The notes beneath the pieces are model-generated. The model did not search any database and had not been told where the DNA came from. It saw nothing but the letters and a program-made list of their open reading frames with translations. Positions 50,501 to 56,717 of a stretch of 59,060 nt of DNA are shown here, piece by piece (the stretch's first letter is position 1; every line of letters begins with the position of its first letter). A program made the position numbers and the translations under genes. This DNA comes from Spirochaetota bacterium. GTDB taxonomy: Bacteria; Spirochaetota; JAHITG01; JAFGFC01. The stretch lies in assembly GCA_016931325.1 (NCBI GenBank), contig JAFGFC010000119.1, positions 1-59,060 on the forward strand, written 5' to 3'.

Positions 50501-50810
50501 TATCCCCGGCGCATCCATCGAATATAAATTAGGGTATCACATCATCAGCTATGGTAATGAGAACGTTGACAGGATGATCATTTATGACAGGGTCGATCCC
50601 AATACAACGTATTCAACAGGATATTTAGGGACGGCTACGGGACTCACTCAGGAATATTCCACCAATGATGATCCTGATCAGGGTTATAATTCTGCAAATT
50701 ACGACCGGTCCATGCCTGAAAAGAACAAGATCAAATGGGTCAGATGGAAAAAGATCTCTGAAGGCGGCGGCACACAGAAGACTATCTTTCTGAAGATAAC
50801 GATCAAATAG
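38556..50810 (+). CDS. 4,084-residue secreted beta-helix / beta-propeller protein
   Basis: A very large exported protein with a signal peptide (MRKYLFLIILLLSAHTLLST). Order of parts: a NosD-like parallel beta-helix (about 21-450); a cohesin/Ig-like strand domain; eight PQQ-type propeller repeats of the form DGTVY-G-YA-TNG-KW (about 605-925); a strand domain with CSGG; seven FG-GAP/VCBS calcium repeats (DINNDGSLDLV type, about 1212-1548); a fibronectin-III-like domain; a second copy of the strand domain; seven more FG-GAP repeats (about 1827-2178); another fibronectin-like domain; a very long right-handed beta-helix (about 2299-3955) in at least two modules, each opened by a YYVDNDIG-type leader; and a DUF11-like end. 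No sorting signal, anchor or barrel is seen at the C-terminus. The start at 38556 is chosen for the signal peptide; an ATG at 38451 would add 35 residues. Adhesin, polysaccharide-binding or surface-layer role is inferred. Confidence 0.85.
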   Translation: MRKYLFLIILLLSAHTLLSTTYYVKTNGNNGAAGTSWATAWQTIQKAADTMGSSDLSYVSNGQYCEEINVNSKSSISFIGYGNAVLINGRRTTNYAFRLENCDNVLIQNFEIISNDIAMIFLTNSDYCIIAYNDIHDNDQPTDLGSGIKLIDSCYNNIINNEIYYIEAPITTGHCYGIYLYHSHTNTIKSNVIRESGSGAISGGVDIWCHGIYLLNSDNNLIRFNYLHDMDHWGVHIQADNTRGAPYTFLDNRILDNKFKGMDRAISTHEVQPSISDCFKGQIVGRNEIINTAKGIEWDANITGNAGDGGWCYKNSFTAKRSNFNYLEGVMLADWPKINFLYNSIQGYYNGLNFHNYDYNLSDIAFGSNYSKNILRSAGAGPAQSINYSCTQSGGLGAGLSSGTGNTQGLPLFFDMSNTRLAWNSPCIGRGKPGPDGARGSIGAHTSWLRARNNAANNISTYTLVFVTSPYDGYIPNNAKIKVDFPIGFSFVSPTILTQNMGGSISISFSGPSITFSRTSGATFPTNTPMMIVLTGVYNPAYNSTNYFCTITITSNNGTLIEWEESNHFRVINGINRSTSPDPWPFYMNNRRHTGSTNKYIMGVQRNPFVKWFFNNSYNYSSAVVGADGTVYFGDYYYKVYAVTNGVQKWMYTADERIYATPALGFDNTVYVADNGNKLYAIRNGVLLWSFQATNSFYFASPVVDRDNIVYIGDQGGIVYAVSNGQLKWSYKTNGSIAYCSPAVDTNGTVYIGNSGGDFLAITNGKLRYSLDLTNQVLNSPTIGPDGTIYVATYSWNNSKIYAITNNSTNGGVRWFQQAGQYVYASPTVDDNNIVYLGNCSNYIAAYSNGQIKWVFQTNEDFIGSASIGADGTIYVGNENDYLYALTNGKIKWAYYTGDNIYYSTPAIGLDGTIYIGTWDGMYAITEENPPVLVWSSNTGYSNDGVEPDEGYDGQYFRFEIKYRDQDRDPPSTNQVWVDLNDNGNYESSEKFPVFLCSGSDYSNGVIYTNVVQIFLTGDGTNNYKFLFADEHGMHPVTNACISNHIVVITNTNINHILEVEKNTNLDKLFFSYSNESVLAVRIWDNRGDTLKAFSMGNLGTMTQGIHISVVKVYRDVNTNYRWDLSDSYIAQLYWDGTSLWTNNNISSATPLSFPNYHYIVTVDLTTNVKKDDFIKAYIPSGGVRCSGGQTAPPLALTNQGNVVVGQYLFKHQIGTGVYYSSIVLGDIDGDEDLDVIVSGYDNSNPVLAKYVNNNGFLTGPTPFGDGVRYSSIALGDINADSSLDLIATGYDSSWTPRLCKYINDGNGNFSGPTNFGTGLGYGSIALGDINNDGSLDLVVSGNGVAIDKYINNGTGGFFGPTLIGSSMSYCSISLGDIDNDSDLDIIAAGSSRLEKYINDGKGNFSSAISFGEGLYYCSIALGDINDDGVLDLVTTGYVSAGPYVLNSYINNGHGTFLPPSYFGTGARYGSLALGDINNDGKLDLITSGETTSEGYILKSYINSFGNFIEETSFGKGVYYGSIALGDLNNNGSLDLIVSGRQYAGSINRLDHYRNMEYMDNTSPGIPSNLALKTNNGYYRLEWDAPLDDNTSTIMLQYHVAIGVNQSEVYDYVSTNIDYPRGQANVGNAGAAVSNFFQTTLSTQSKIFWKVCAIDTSFKHGRFSPESFNSNGNHRLIVTKNTDFSTNYPNFFSNTIMSVKISDTYPHQLRSLKFYNNSTMVQGSDIDRVYLWLDDNNNKIWNLGDVLLAELIWNGTYWSNGNINYNLSSDGKDFVVTVNFARSVNPSNFIQAVIPKGGVTCSGLTNAPDVALTNNGLVGIQEGFIGPNTGILPGCNAPCFALGDVDNDGDLDLVANGLFYTYSKSVLRHFNPGDGNFNTPSSFGQGCDRGYLALGDLNNDGYLDLVVTGAGSAASYHYFDRYLNDGAGNFANRVSLYGTDTEGLCESSISLGDMDGDGDLDIIATGSSTIALPDARLEYYTNKGNGNFSTRRQFGTGVYNGSSAIGDIDNDNDFDLIVSGQGRLDRYINDGNGNFTNTITAFGTGMSYCSIAMGDINNDGWVDFVITGNSGGNKLYKYINNQDGTFTGTQIGTTGSSYGAVNLGDIDQDGDLDIVTVGSSRLDKYYNDGTGIFSGPYPFGRGLGTSWGSSAVMGDIDNDGDLDLITGGDIPGTLYEDIYFNIHHEVNTAPNMPQNTTFTSINGKWRLKWDAPVDDHTSAAMLRYKIAIGTNTPNNYNNTSDAVDYPSGQANIGNVTVVTGTYYQTRITNTRRAYWKVLAIDTSYKISWYTPEDVADYFFVHNLTLGSNYSTITNALSNARNGDHIQVDPYIVFREQVNIRNFTNLIIEATYFASNHSMTNTFIHPPANSAYAAKITNCYNVLFQGFTLKYATNGLIINSGESNTIKNNSVFSNDINGLTLSGSLNNLIQSNIVYHNDYGLNLAGSDADRIYRNLIRHNQLNNLNVNGSSSGTRVINNTIFKSATEDGVIWNNTSSGTMFNNIILSNGNGAGDYGVQRSTSGLVYLDYNDFNGNRGGHTNGGFSAGADNTTNNPLLETISSFTISSILSPAMDTGLEIQGISDVYVGIKPDMGWKESLFVYPNSGPYFVDDDIGRDTFNGSFEYPFQTIQRAAQRMMPAVDVTVASCYVYPGVYPGKVDITSNMNTGLMVITKLSNVAPVMNGSMLTNHGIKLTNTSRVLISGLTIKRYNPYGILFQSGAFSNFIIRNTIVSNDDQGIYFNHGTARDNFILTNHIWGYDQNTGIYFNRGHHITIQSNYIFNNSGAGIYFGTASSNNYVIKNNIWSNWGQGIYLGSDTADRNTIISNDIWGRNQDYGIYMWMADRNIIQYNQIHNNQSYGVYTSWDNQTNIFSHNNFYSNESYGIYISDDNSDNNYFLTNTFWGLNQDYGIYINNGDNNKIYRNLFHDNAIYGIRLIGSALDTIIINNTIFGSGTGDGVIWENTSSGTMFNNIIISNGDGAGDYGVQRSTSGIVYLAYNDFFGNRGGHTNGGVIWGPANITNDPMIDMVTSFTIISPSSPCVDTATNIPAITTNYLGLGPDRGWKESPFSKPHPGPYYVDNDIGLDSNPGTFVMPFRTIQKAANTISAGPPLCTIASCYIYPGAYSNSVNIASNKNNGYMVITKLSNARPLLTGWGKFTFAFKLTNAGLIKISGLDIKRYTDGIVLKGFSTNTVISNNVIYSNIDNGILLFSDYADRALIISNILRGGLQDTGVYIYNADHCDIRCNQIYGNDDGASLDSCGIYLIGTAWSNVIVKNHIYNNRNGILFNSTNADYNFILTNYIYNSGGNQNYGIQLHWGDYNTIRSNFMYLNTVVGMELGYYAETNYIIQNSFYNNSWSGIRTVWHGDNNIILSNNISGQVYGIRLRTENNLIRDNKIHDHSNAGIMADPGFQEHTRNNYIARNQIFSNRFYGIRFEEEETDNNFILSNYILGPEQSRGIYIIQGDNNTMRSNYIFLHKTNGIYIGTDSSNNYMSFNDIISNDHYGIWINHDNADYNLILTNHIWGQNQDYGILLSAGDNNTISSNHIYRNADRGIFLSGSAQNNFITKNLIFYNGTYGIRLSSYTVANNYILSNNFWGVQAIGIYLEFGKNNVINDNKIHNQYQSGISLSGGFGIATNNYFARNSIYSNDDVGIGIGPGSINNYIYTNALWGENQDWGINFYGGKFNTIESNHIYKNNLSGINFWGGGVASTNTIIKNLIFSNNNYGIFFNEENADYNYIISNICFSTNQDCQIKIDQGDNNEILYNIIREASFAGLMLTNNATNTKIFYNRIVHNNIGINMKNTTTASLFRNAIFGNSREGILLENGDNVEIINNSLGSNGYVATRDGLKVNSSSEDIIIKNNIIIFCEGYGVNVDAGGNVDLLAYNDVFSNLAGNYNGITPGAGTITNHPLWLSYQVNSSNFLYLSNQSPCIDAGDPADTPPVDGGLYIDMGWKEFTRPFVRVLLSKSITNIQLGGLNEDAIPGASIEYKLGYHIISYGNENVDRMIIYDRVDPNTTYSTGYLGTATGLTQEYSTNDDPDQGYNSANYDRSMPEKNKIKWVRWKKISEGGGTQKTIFLKITIK

Positions 50811-50829
50811 ATTATTATATTAATCTTAT

Positions 50830-51372
50830 TTAAAACAGCTTTTTATCCTTGCCATTTTTAATGATCACCGGAATAGATAAAACATTGGTGACACCGTTAA
50901 TCAGGGATTCAACACTAAACCTGTATTTCCCGTCATCCAGCAATCCGTTTTCGTTGTTCTTATATTCCGCATGGAATTTGATCATCTCATCTTTTTTCAG
51001 TACGATTCTGGATCTTTTTTGTTTGAACTCCTTTGACCTAATCAAATCCAGCGCTTTTTTTTGAGGATAGGTCCATTGATCCCATATCCTTTCCCCGGTT
51101 TCGGTCCTGAGCAAAAAATTGACCTGTCCTCTGTTCCCGATGATATACTGATTTGACCCTTTACTGATCAAACTCAGACTTAATAAATAACCGATATCTT
51201 CCGGAAGGCTGGAATATCTCAATTGCAGGGTATAATCTTTAGTCTCGATCTCTTTCTGGGATAATTTAGGATAGATGACAAACCCGATGATTAAAAAAAT
51301 AATGACGAAATCAATGACCGTAATAATAAATGTTCTTTTTCTTATTTTTCTGGTCCGGATGTCATCAGCCAT
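50830..51372 (-). CDS. Membrane-anchored protein, possible BsuPI-like domain
   Basis: A 180-residue protein with a basic N-terminus and one membrane helix (about residues 14-34), then an extracytoplasmic beta domain. The later region (NFLLRTETGERIWDQW, then LKKDEMIKFHAEY and DGKYRFSVES) resembles the BsuPI intracellular-proteinase-inhibitor fold, which has the same 'G-x-x-VW-W' and final strand pattern; this is a tentative resemblance. The ATG at 51372 has GGGGAGG seven bases upstream and lies inside the 3' end of the nnr gene (31-base overlap), so it is co-transcribed with it. It ends 20 bases from the end of the giant gene. Confidence 0.55.
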   Translation of the reverse strand: MADDIRTRKIRKRTFIITVIDFVIIFLIIGFVIYPKLSQKEIETKDYTLQLRYSSLPEDIGYLLSLSLISKGSNQYIIGNRGQVNFLLRTETGERIWDQWTYPQKKALDLIRSKEFKQKRSRIVLKKDEMIKFHAEYKNNENGLLDDGKYRFSVESLINGVTNVLSIPVIIKNGKDKKLF

Positions 51373-52901
51373 TTAAAAGCCTCCCCTACATTATCGATCA
51401 GGTCAGTCGCCACAAGAGAATAACTTGTTTTTTTATGACAGGCCACCTGCCCTGATAAAGCATGAAGATAACAGGCCAGCACGACGGAATGAAAAAGAGA
51501 TCGTCCCTGCTTTATATTCTGCGCCACGATACCCGCGATCAAACCGGTTAAAACATCACCGCTTCCGGCTGTGGCCATTCCCGCATTGCCGTTATTGCAG
51601 ATATATATTTCACCTCTGGCGGAAGCCACAATAGTCTCTGAAGATTTTAACGCCAGGGTGCAATTCTTTTGTTTGGCAAACTGTCTGGCGATGCCTATCC
51701 TGTCTTTGATAATATACTTGATATCCTTTTTTACAAGACGGCTCATCTCTCCCAGATGAGGTGTTAGAATGAAATGACTTGACCGGTTATTTAATAGGTT
51801 CGGGGATGACGCGATAATATTCAGGGCATCAGCGTCCAGCACAAATACTTTGCCTTTTGTTTTTAAAAGTTCTGATAAAAAAGCCTTTACCTTGTTCTCT
51901 GTTCCGATGCCGCAGCCGGTAGCGATCACATCCGCTTTCTTTAAAAGCGGGGCCACTTTTTTCAAGGCCCCTTTTGTACCATCAAGGTCAAGATCAACCG
52001 GCAGGGTCATGGGTTCAACAAGCGAACTTTCAAGGATCAAATTGATCTCCCGCGGACAGATCGTGGTGACCAGGCCGGCCCCCGCTTTAAGAGCCGCGCG
52101 TGAAGCCATAATAGCGGCTCCCGATTTACCCAAAGAACCACCATAGATCAATACATGTCCGAAATCTCCTTTATGAGCCTCCACTGGCCTTTGAGGGAGA
52201 TAGCAGGATAATTCACGGGTAGCCAGGTCCAGGTCAATCCCTTTTTTTAAAAGCTCGGCCGGGAAGCCAATATCGGCTACTTTCAGAGAGCCGGCATATT
52301 GCCTTGCCGGAGAGAGGATTTGAGAGATCTTGGGAAGACCGAAGGTGATCGTTCTTGTGGCCTTTATAACCGGTAAGGTAACCTGAGATGTATCTGAAAA
52401 AATACCCGTGGGAATATCAACAGACCAGACCGGTCTTTTTAATGAATTAATGTATTCAACAATCGTTTTCAGATTCCCCTTTAACGGTGAATTCAAACCC
52501 GTCCCCAGCATCGCGTCAATAAAAAGATCACAGGCCCTGAACCGGCTTTTATTCTTTTTAAAATTGGATTCTGCGTTAATATCAATGAATGGGATCTCTC
52601 GTTTCAAGCATAATTTAAAATTGATAGCGGCTGAAGGTGTTAATTTTTCCCTGTTCCCGGTGAAAAAGATCATGACAGCATAGTCATAAAGATGAAGGAT
52701 CCTGGCGCAGACAAAACCGTCACCGCCGTTATTACCATGACCGCATACGATCCCTATCGTAACATCCCGGCCCCAATCATTCATAATATCAAAAGCCACA
52801 CACCGGCCGGCATTTTCCATGAGATCGATCTCGGGGATGCCATAATCAGTGACAGCCTGTTTATCAATTTTTTGCATCTGATCGGCCTTGGCTATTTTCA
52901 T
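51342..52901 (-). CDS. nnr: Bifunctional NAD(P)H-hydrate repair enzyme (epimerase/dehydratase)
   Basis: A 519-residue fusion of the YjeF N-terminal epimerase (about 1-215) and the ribokinase-like ADP-dependent NAD(P)H-hydrate dehydratase (about 225-515). Visible motifs: GHGNNGGDGFVCAR near residue 55 for the epimerase, IYGGSLGKSGAAIMASRAAL for the dehydratase Rossmann segment, the LTPHLGEMSRL strand, and the nucleotide/anion-binding NGNAGMATAGSGDVLTG. It repairs hydrated, inactive NADH and NADPH in the cytoplasm. Normal full length. The ATG has GGGAG five bases upstream. It starts two bases after the stop of the propeller lipoprotein gene and overlaps the next gene, so it is the middle member of a three-gene operon. 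Confidence 0.94.
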   Translation of the reverse strand: MKIAKADQMQKIDKQAVTDYGIPEIDLMENAGRCVAFDIMNDWGRDVTIGIVCGHGNNGGDGFVCARILHLYDYAVMIFFTGNREKLTPSAAINFKLCLKREIPFIDINAESNFKKNKSRFRACDLFIDAMLGTGLNSPLKGNLKTIVEYINSLKRPVWSVDIPTGIFSDTSQVTLPVIKATRTITFGLPKISQILSPARQYAGSLKVADIGFPAELLKKGIDLDLATRELSCYLPQRPVEAHKGDFGHVLIYGGSLGKSGAAIMASRAALKAGAGLVTTICPREINLILESSLVEPMTLPVDLDLDGTKGALKKVAPLLKKADVIATGCGIGTENKVKAFLSELLKTKGKVFVLDADALNIIASSPNLLNNRSSHFILTPHLGEMSRLVKKDIKYIIKDRIGIARQFAKQKNCTLALKSSETIVASARGEIYICNNGNAGMATAGSGDVLTGLIAGIVAQNIKQGRSLFHSVVLACYLHALSGQVACHKKTSYSLVATDLIDNVGEAFKWLMTSGPEK

Positions 52902-52903
52902 TT

Positions 52904-53998
52904 CTACTCCCAGACCATAATATTGAATAGATTATTATTTAAATTAATACCGGAAATTTTATTATTTTTATGGATCCTGATATCAAACCATTTCCCTCTG
53001 TCTCTATCCATCGTGATCATTTTATTGATAATAATCCTTCCCTTCAAGCTGAACAACCTTAAAAGAATATAATCTTCTCTTGATCGCTCAACAGTCCTCC
53101 ACATATAAATAATATCAGAATGATCAAGAATGATAAAGCTGTATTCTTCATCTTTGACAGTAAACAGCCTGGTCAATTGACCCTCAAGGGATATCCTGTA
53201 AAATTCAGTACGCAGATATTCGAAATTTTCCCGATAAAAATTAATGGCCGCCACAAGGAAATCGCCGCTGTAGCTGTTATCGATCCCTTCTATTTTGACC
53301 TGTTCCTTTTCTTCAGACGGCACGTTCGTGATAAAACTTGATGAGGCCAGAAACGATTCTATCCTGTCCGGTTGTGAAAACTTGTATATCTTCCATTCAT
53401 ACTCGCTTTTTTCAAAAACAAACAAATGATCATTCCTGTCAAAAGCAAAGTGATCCAATTCCTGAAAAGGAAAGATATACCCCGAATTGATCTTTCTCCC
53501 GTAGACGAAAACAGGCGCCCCGGTTTTGTCATACTGCAATATCAGAGAATAGGCATTATACTCGTGTTCTTCAGTGGTAGAACTGAGAACATTTTCAACA
53601 AGAATATTATCTTTTGAATCAACCAGGATCTGATTGGGCTGTATGAACTTGAAAATATCATCATTTAATTTTAATCCGGAAAAATTCGAAGATTTGAGAA
53701 CATAATCATAAGAAACAGGATTCTTATTCTCTTCGCCAAAGCTTAATTGAATATCACCTTTTCGTTTGACTTTAATGATCCTGAAATTATACAGGTCCAC
53801 AAGATAAAGGAATCTGTCTTTTATAAAATACTGTGAGGGAATCTCGAAAAAATGGTCAGAGCTCTGTATGACCTTGACTCCATTTTTATCAAGAGGAAGC
53901 GAGAACTCAACATGAGAGGCTGTTTTCATGGTCCTGAACCTGGCGCAGGCTAACAATAAAATAGAGATGACAAGCAGAGATAATAAGATCTTTTTCAT
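52904..53998 (-). CDS. Lipoprotein with beta-propeller fold
   Basis: A 364-residue lipoprotein with lipobox LLLA-Cys18 at the end of a short signal. The mature part has repeated blade-like motifs: FLYLVDLYNFRIIKVKRKG, ILVDSKDNILVENVL, HFAFDRNDHLFVFEKSEYEWKIYKF, and SDIIYMWRTVERSRE, typical of six-bladed NHL/6-bladed-propeller lipoproteins. Their common role is binding or scaffolding; no catalytic residue is visible. It has its own promoter (54007-54033) with the -10 box only eight bases before the ATG. It precedes nnr with two bases between, which is unexpected for a cytoplasmic repair gene. Confidence 0.7.
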   Translation of the reverse strand: MKKILLSLLVISILLLACARFRTMKTASHVEFSLPLDKNGVKVIQSSDHFFEIPSQYFIKDRFLYLVDLYNFRIIKVKRKGDIQLSFGEENKNPVSYDYVLKSSNFSGLKLNDDIFKFIQPNQILVDSKDNILVENVLSSTTEEHEYNAYSLILQYDKTGAPVFVYGRKINSGYIFPFQELDHFAFDRNDHLFVFEKSEYEWKIYKFSQPDRIESFLASSSFITNVPSEEKEQVKIEGIDNSYSGDFLVAAINFYRENFEYLRTEFYRISLEGQLTRLFTVKDEEYSFIILDHSDIIYMWRTVERSREDYILLRLFSLKGRIIINKMITMDRDRGKWFDIRIHKNNKISGINLNNNLFNIMVWE

Positions 53999-54006
53999 TT
54001 ATTAAA

Positions 54007-54033
54007 AGTATAGGAAAGTAAGTATAAAGTCAA
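54007..54033 (-). promoter_or_regulatory. Possible promoter of the propeller lipoprotein operon
   Basis: Minus strand: TTGACT (54033-54028), 15-base spacer, TATACT (54012-54007). The ATG (53998) follows after eight bases; no Shine-Dalgarno. The spacer is short for a standard promoter. Confidence 0.4.
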
Positions 54034-54060
54034 GGTGTTCGAAAAATTATGTTTTTTCAT

Positions 54061-54090
54061 AAAGATCAGAAATTTAAATTTCTGATCTTT
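54061..54090. repeat. Perfect 30-bp palindrome
   Basis: AAAGATCAGAAATTT (54061-54075) followed directly by its exact reverse complement AAATTTCTGATCTTT (54076-54090), with no loop. It lies between the end of the GT4 gene and the promoter of the propeller lipoprotein operon. No T-run follows on the minus strand, so it is not an ordinary terminator for GT4; it could be a dimeric protein binding site. Confidence 0.9.
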
Positions 54091-54143
54091 TAGTATAGAA
54101 AAAAAACAAGTATCCTCACTACGAAAAGAAAAAGAAAAAAAGA

Positions 54144-55292
54144 TTATTGTCTGAGGATAGATTTGTAGAGGTCAGTTAATGTGGCTGTTGTGTGCTCAAT
54201 GCTGAAGGGCTGGATGTATTTTTTCAGGTTTGTTTTGAACAGGTTATGTTTCTTCCGGTAATTTTCAAGATAGTAAATGATCTCCCTGATCATCTCTTTT
54301 TTATTCGCATTCACAGGCGAGATGCCAGGAATTTTCTTTTCCGGAAGGATATATTTTGTTCCTCTAAAAGCGACAGCGCATACCGGCAGTCCGGCAGCCA
54401 TGGCCTCAAGGATCACCAGCCCCTGGGTCTCGGTCAGAGAAGAAAAGATAAAGATATTCCCGGTAGCATATATATCCTTCAGTTCATTCTGTTTTACAAA
54501 ACCGTTTAATTTAATTCTATCCATCTTGTTTTTTTCAATGTATTGCCTGACATCTTTCTTCAACGGCCCATCACCAAGCAGGAACAGGTATACCTGATTG
54601 TATTGTCCACAGACCTCCCTGAAACAATCCAGCAGAAAGAATATATTTTTTTCCCTGGCCAGTCTCCCCACATAGAGGAGCACGGGAGAAGAGAGTGGGA
54701 TCCCCATTTTTTTTCTCAACCTTCTTTTATCACCCTGTTGATATTTTTTAAAAGGAATACCTGTAGGGATCACGACGATATCTTTTTTTACTCCATACCC
54801 CCAAAGTACTTTTTTCATCATTTGAGTAGGCACAATGATCCTGTCACATTGATTACAGTAGAGCCGCGAAATCCATGAAACGATCTTCCGCCCTATTTTT
54901 TTAGATAGTTTAATATAATGAAGATACTCTTCAAAAAAAGTATGATACGTATGGACCAGAGGGATCTTGAATATCTTGGCAAAAACAAGCCCCATGATAC
55001 CCAGAGAAAAGAACGTATGAGTATGAATGATATCGATCCTGTTTTTTAAAAGCAGTACCAGCACTCTGAAAGAGAAGATGAAACTGATCCTGTATTCAGG
55101 GAAAAGCAGGAAGGGAATGGACAGAAGGCCCATTGTGAAATAAGGTTTTTTATATCTTACCCCTGTCACGGCTCTGGGAAAGATCACCCATATTCTGTGC
55201 CGTTGAGAAAGAGCCCGGGCCACTGTATCGATCGATGTCACCAGCCCATTAATCTGAGGAAAGTAACTGTCTGTAAAGAATAAAACCCGCAA
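54144..55292 (-). CDS. Family 4 glycosyltransferase
   Basis: A 382-residue GT-B glycosyltransferase of the GT4/GT1 group. N-terminal strand MRVLFFTDSYFPQINGLVTS with the GGI-like glycine loop, then the C-terminal domain with VGRLAREKNIFFLLD, LLGDGPLKKDV, and the donor-site E-x7-E region SSLTETQGLVILEAMAAGLP. The start motif 'DSY.P..NG' resembles glycosyltransferases that add glucose or mannose to lipids (diacylglycerol, phosphatidyl-inositol type). Acts at the inner face of the cytoplasmic membrane. The start is a TTG with AAGGGA five bases upstream. It follows the M16 peptidase gene by 14 bases, so they are co-transcribed. Donor sugar is not predictable. Confidence 0.87.
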   Translation of the reverse strand: MRVLFFTDSYFPQINGLVTSIDTVARALSQRHRIWVIFPRAVTGVRYKKPYFTMGLLSIPFLLFPEYRISFIFSFRVLVLLLKNRIDIIHTHTFFSLGIMGLVFAKIFKIPLVHTYHTFFEEYLHYIKLSKKIGRKIVSWISRLYCNQCDRIIVPTQMMKKVLWGYGVKKDIVVIPTGIPFKKYQQGDKRRLRKKMGIPLSSPVLLYVGRLAREKNIFFLLDCFREVCGQYNQVYLFLLGDGPLKKDVRQYIEKNKMDRIKLNGFVKQNELKDIYATGNIFIFSSLTETQGLVILEAMAAGLPVCAVAFRGTKYILPEKKIPGISPVNANKKEMIREIIYYLENYRKKHNLFKTNLKKYIQPFSIEHTTATLTDLYKSILRQ

Positions 55293-55306
55293 TATGATCC
55301 CTTTTT

Positions 55307-56578
55307 TTAAATTGAAAGAGGCAGAGCGGCAATGACTTTCTTATGATCCTCCGTGCCAATAGAAGAAATGATGATCTGATAATCATTCGGAAAAATACGC
55401 TCCAGAACATTCATAATGGAATCCTTATTTACTTCATCGATCATTTTCACTACCTCGTCATAAGGGAAATGTCTGCCAAAGATCATTTCCTGGCGTGCCA
55501 GCCGGTTCATTCTGATCTCATTATTTTCATAAGAGAGGGCAAGATGTCCTTTGATATGTTCTTTGGCATCCTGAATCTCGTTTTTCGTAAAACCCTTTTT
55601 TTTCAACTTTTTTATCTCATTGAGGATCTTCTGAATAGCCGCCCGCAATGATCTCATGCTGGTGCCGGCATAGAGGCCATAGATCCCTCTCTCTTTAAAA
55701 GAGGAGTAAAAAGAATAGATCGAATAACAAAGCCCCAGTTTCTCTCTGATATGCTGAAACAGCCGCGAACTCATACTGGATCCGAATATAGTGTTCATAA
55801 CATAAAGCGAATGCCTGTCCGGATCGTCCGCCGCCATACCCGGAAATCCCAGACAGAAATGGACCTGGGCCAGCGCCCGCTTTATTAAAAGATTTCTGGA
55901 TTCAACGGGTTCGATAACATGATTCTCCTCTCTTTTCTCAGACTGAAAGAATTGAAGAAAATTCTTTTTTTGTATATAATCCACAATATCCTGATGGTTC
56001 AGATTCCCGGCTGAAGCAATAATAAATCTGTCAGGACTGTAATGAGTTGTATAAAAACCATGGATCGAATCCCTGTTGATCTTTTTAATGGATTTGCGAT
56101 TGCCAAGGATAGGTCGCCCCAGAGGGTGTTTGCCAAGGAGAGCCTCATATAAATTATCATGGACCATCTCGTCCGGAGTATCTTCATACATCTTTATCTC
56201 TTCCAGAACAACATTGATCTCTTTTTTAATGTCCCTGGGAGAAAATACAGAATTCTCCATAATGTCAGTTAAAATGTCCAGGGCAAAATCCAGCTTTTCC
56301 TTGCGGATATTAATAAAGTATCCTGTAAACTCTTTAGTTGTGGTAGCATTTAAATAAGCCCCTACCCTGTCCACTTCCTTGGCAATATCCTTAGCGGTCC
56401 TTGTCGTTGTGCCCTTGAACAACATATGTTCCACAAAATGGGCATAACCGGCCTCGTTGTCCGTCTCGTGTCTTGATCCTACATTAACCCAGAACCCAAC
56501 AGATACAGAGGTCGAGGTAGGGATATTCTGGCTCAATATCTTGAGACCGCCTGGTAATATGGTCTTTTCCGCTGACAT
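55307..56578 (-). CDS. M16 family zinc peptidase (processing-protease type)
   Basis: A 423-residue zinc metallopeptidase of the M16B (mitochondrial-processing-peptidase/PqqL-like) family. The inverted zinc motif HxxEH is His47-xx-Glu50-His51 (HFVEH), with the distal Glu about 75 residues later in the conserved NVVLEEIKMYEDTPDE region. The C-terminal half is the inactive M16_C domain, containing R-x-x-Y-type LCYSIYSF. Cytoplasmic or periplasmic location is unclear because no signal peptide is visible, so it is probably cytoplasmic. Start: ATG at 56578 with AAGGA eight bases upstream. Transcribed with the GT4 gene downstream. A 367-base gene-free stretch with hairpins lies upstream. Confidence 0.93.
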   Translation of the reverse strand: MSAEKTILPGGLKILSQNIPTSTSVSVGFWVNVGSRHETDNEAGYAHFVEHMLFKGTTTRTAKDIAKEVDRVGAYLNATTTKEFTGYFINIRKEKLDFALDILTDIMENSVFSPRDIKKEINVVLEEIKMYEDTPDEMVHDNLYEALLGKHPLGRPILGNRKSIKKINRDSIHGFYTTHYSPDRFIIASAGNLNHQDIVDYIQKKNFLQFFQSEKREENHVIEPVESRNLLIKRALAQVHFCLGFPGMAADDPDRHSLYVMNTIFGSSMSSRLFQHIREKLGLCYSIYSFYSSFKERGIYGLYAGTSMRSLRAAIQKILNEIKKLKKKGFTKNEIQDAKEHIKGHLALSYENNEIRMNRLARQEMIFGRHFPYDEVVKMIDEVNKDSIMNVLERIFPNDYQIIISSIGTEDHKKVIAALPLSI

Positions 56579-56717
56579 TTAATCAATTTCCTTATTCTAT
56601 ATTCGGCTTTGAAGCATTAACAGTGTAATATTATAATAGATTTAGGGGGTAAAGTCAAGGGCTTCGGATAATTAACTTTATTATTCGGGCTCTGGTATTC
56701 TAATTTTTGCTCATTCT

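Noticed and set aside
52692-53072. Plus-strand reading frame of 126 codons across the nnr/lipoprotein junction
   Set aside because: Antisense to two well-supported genes; no start signal.
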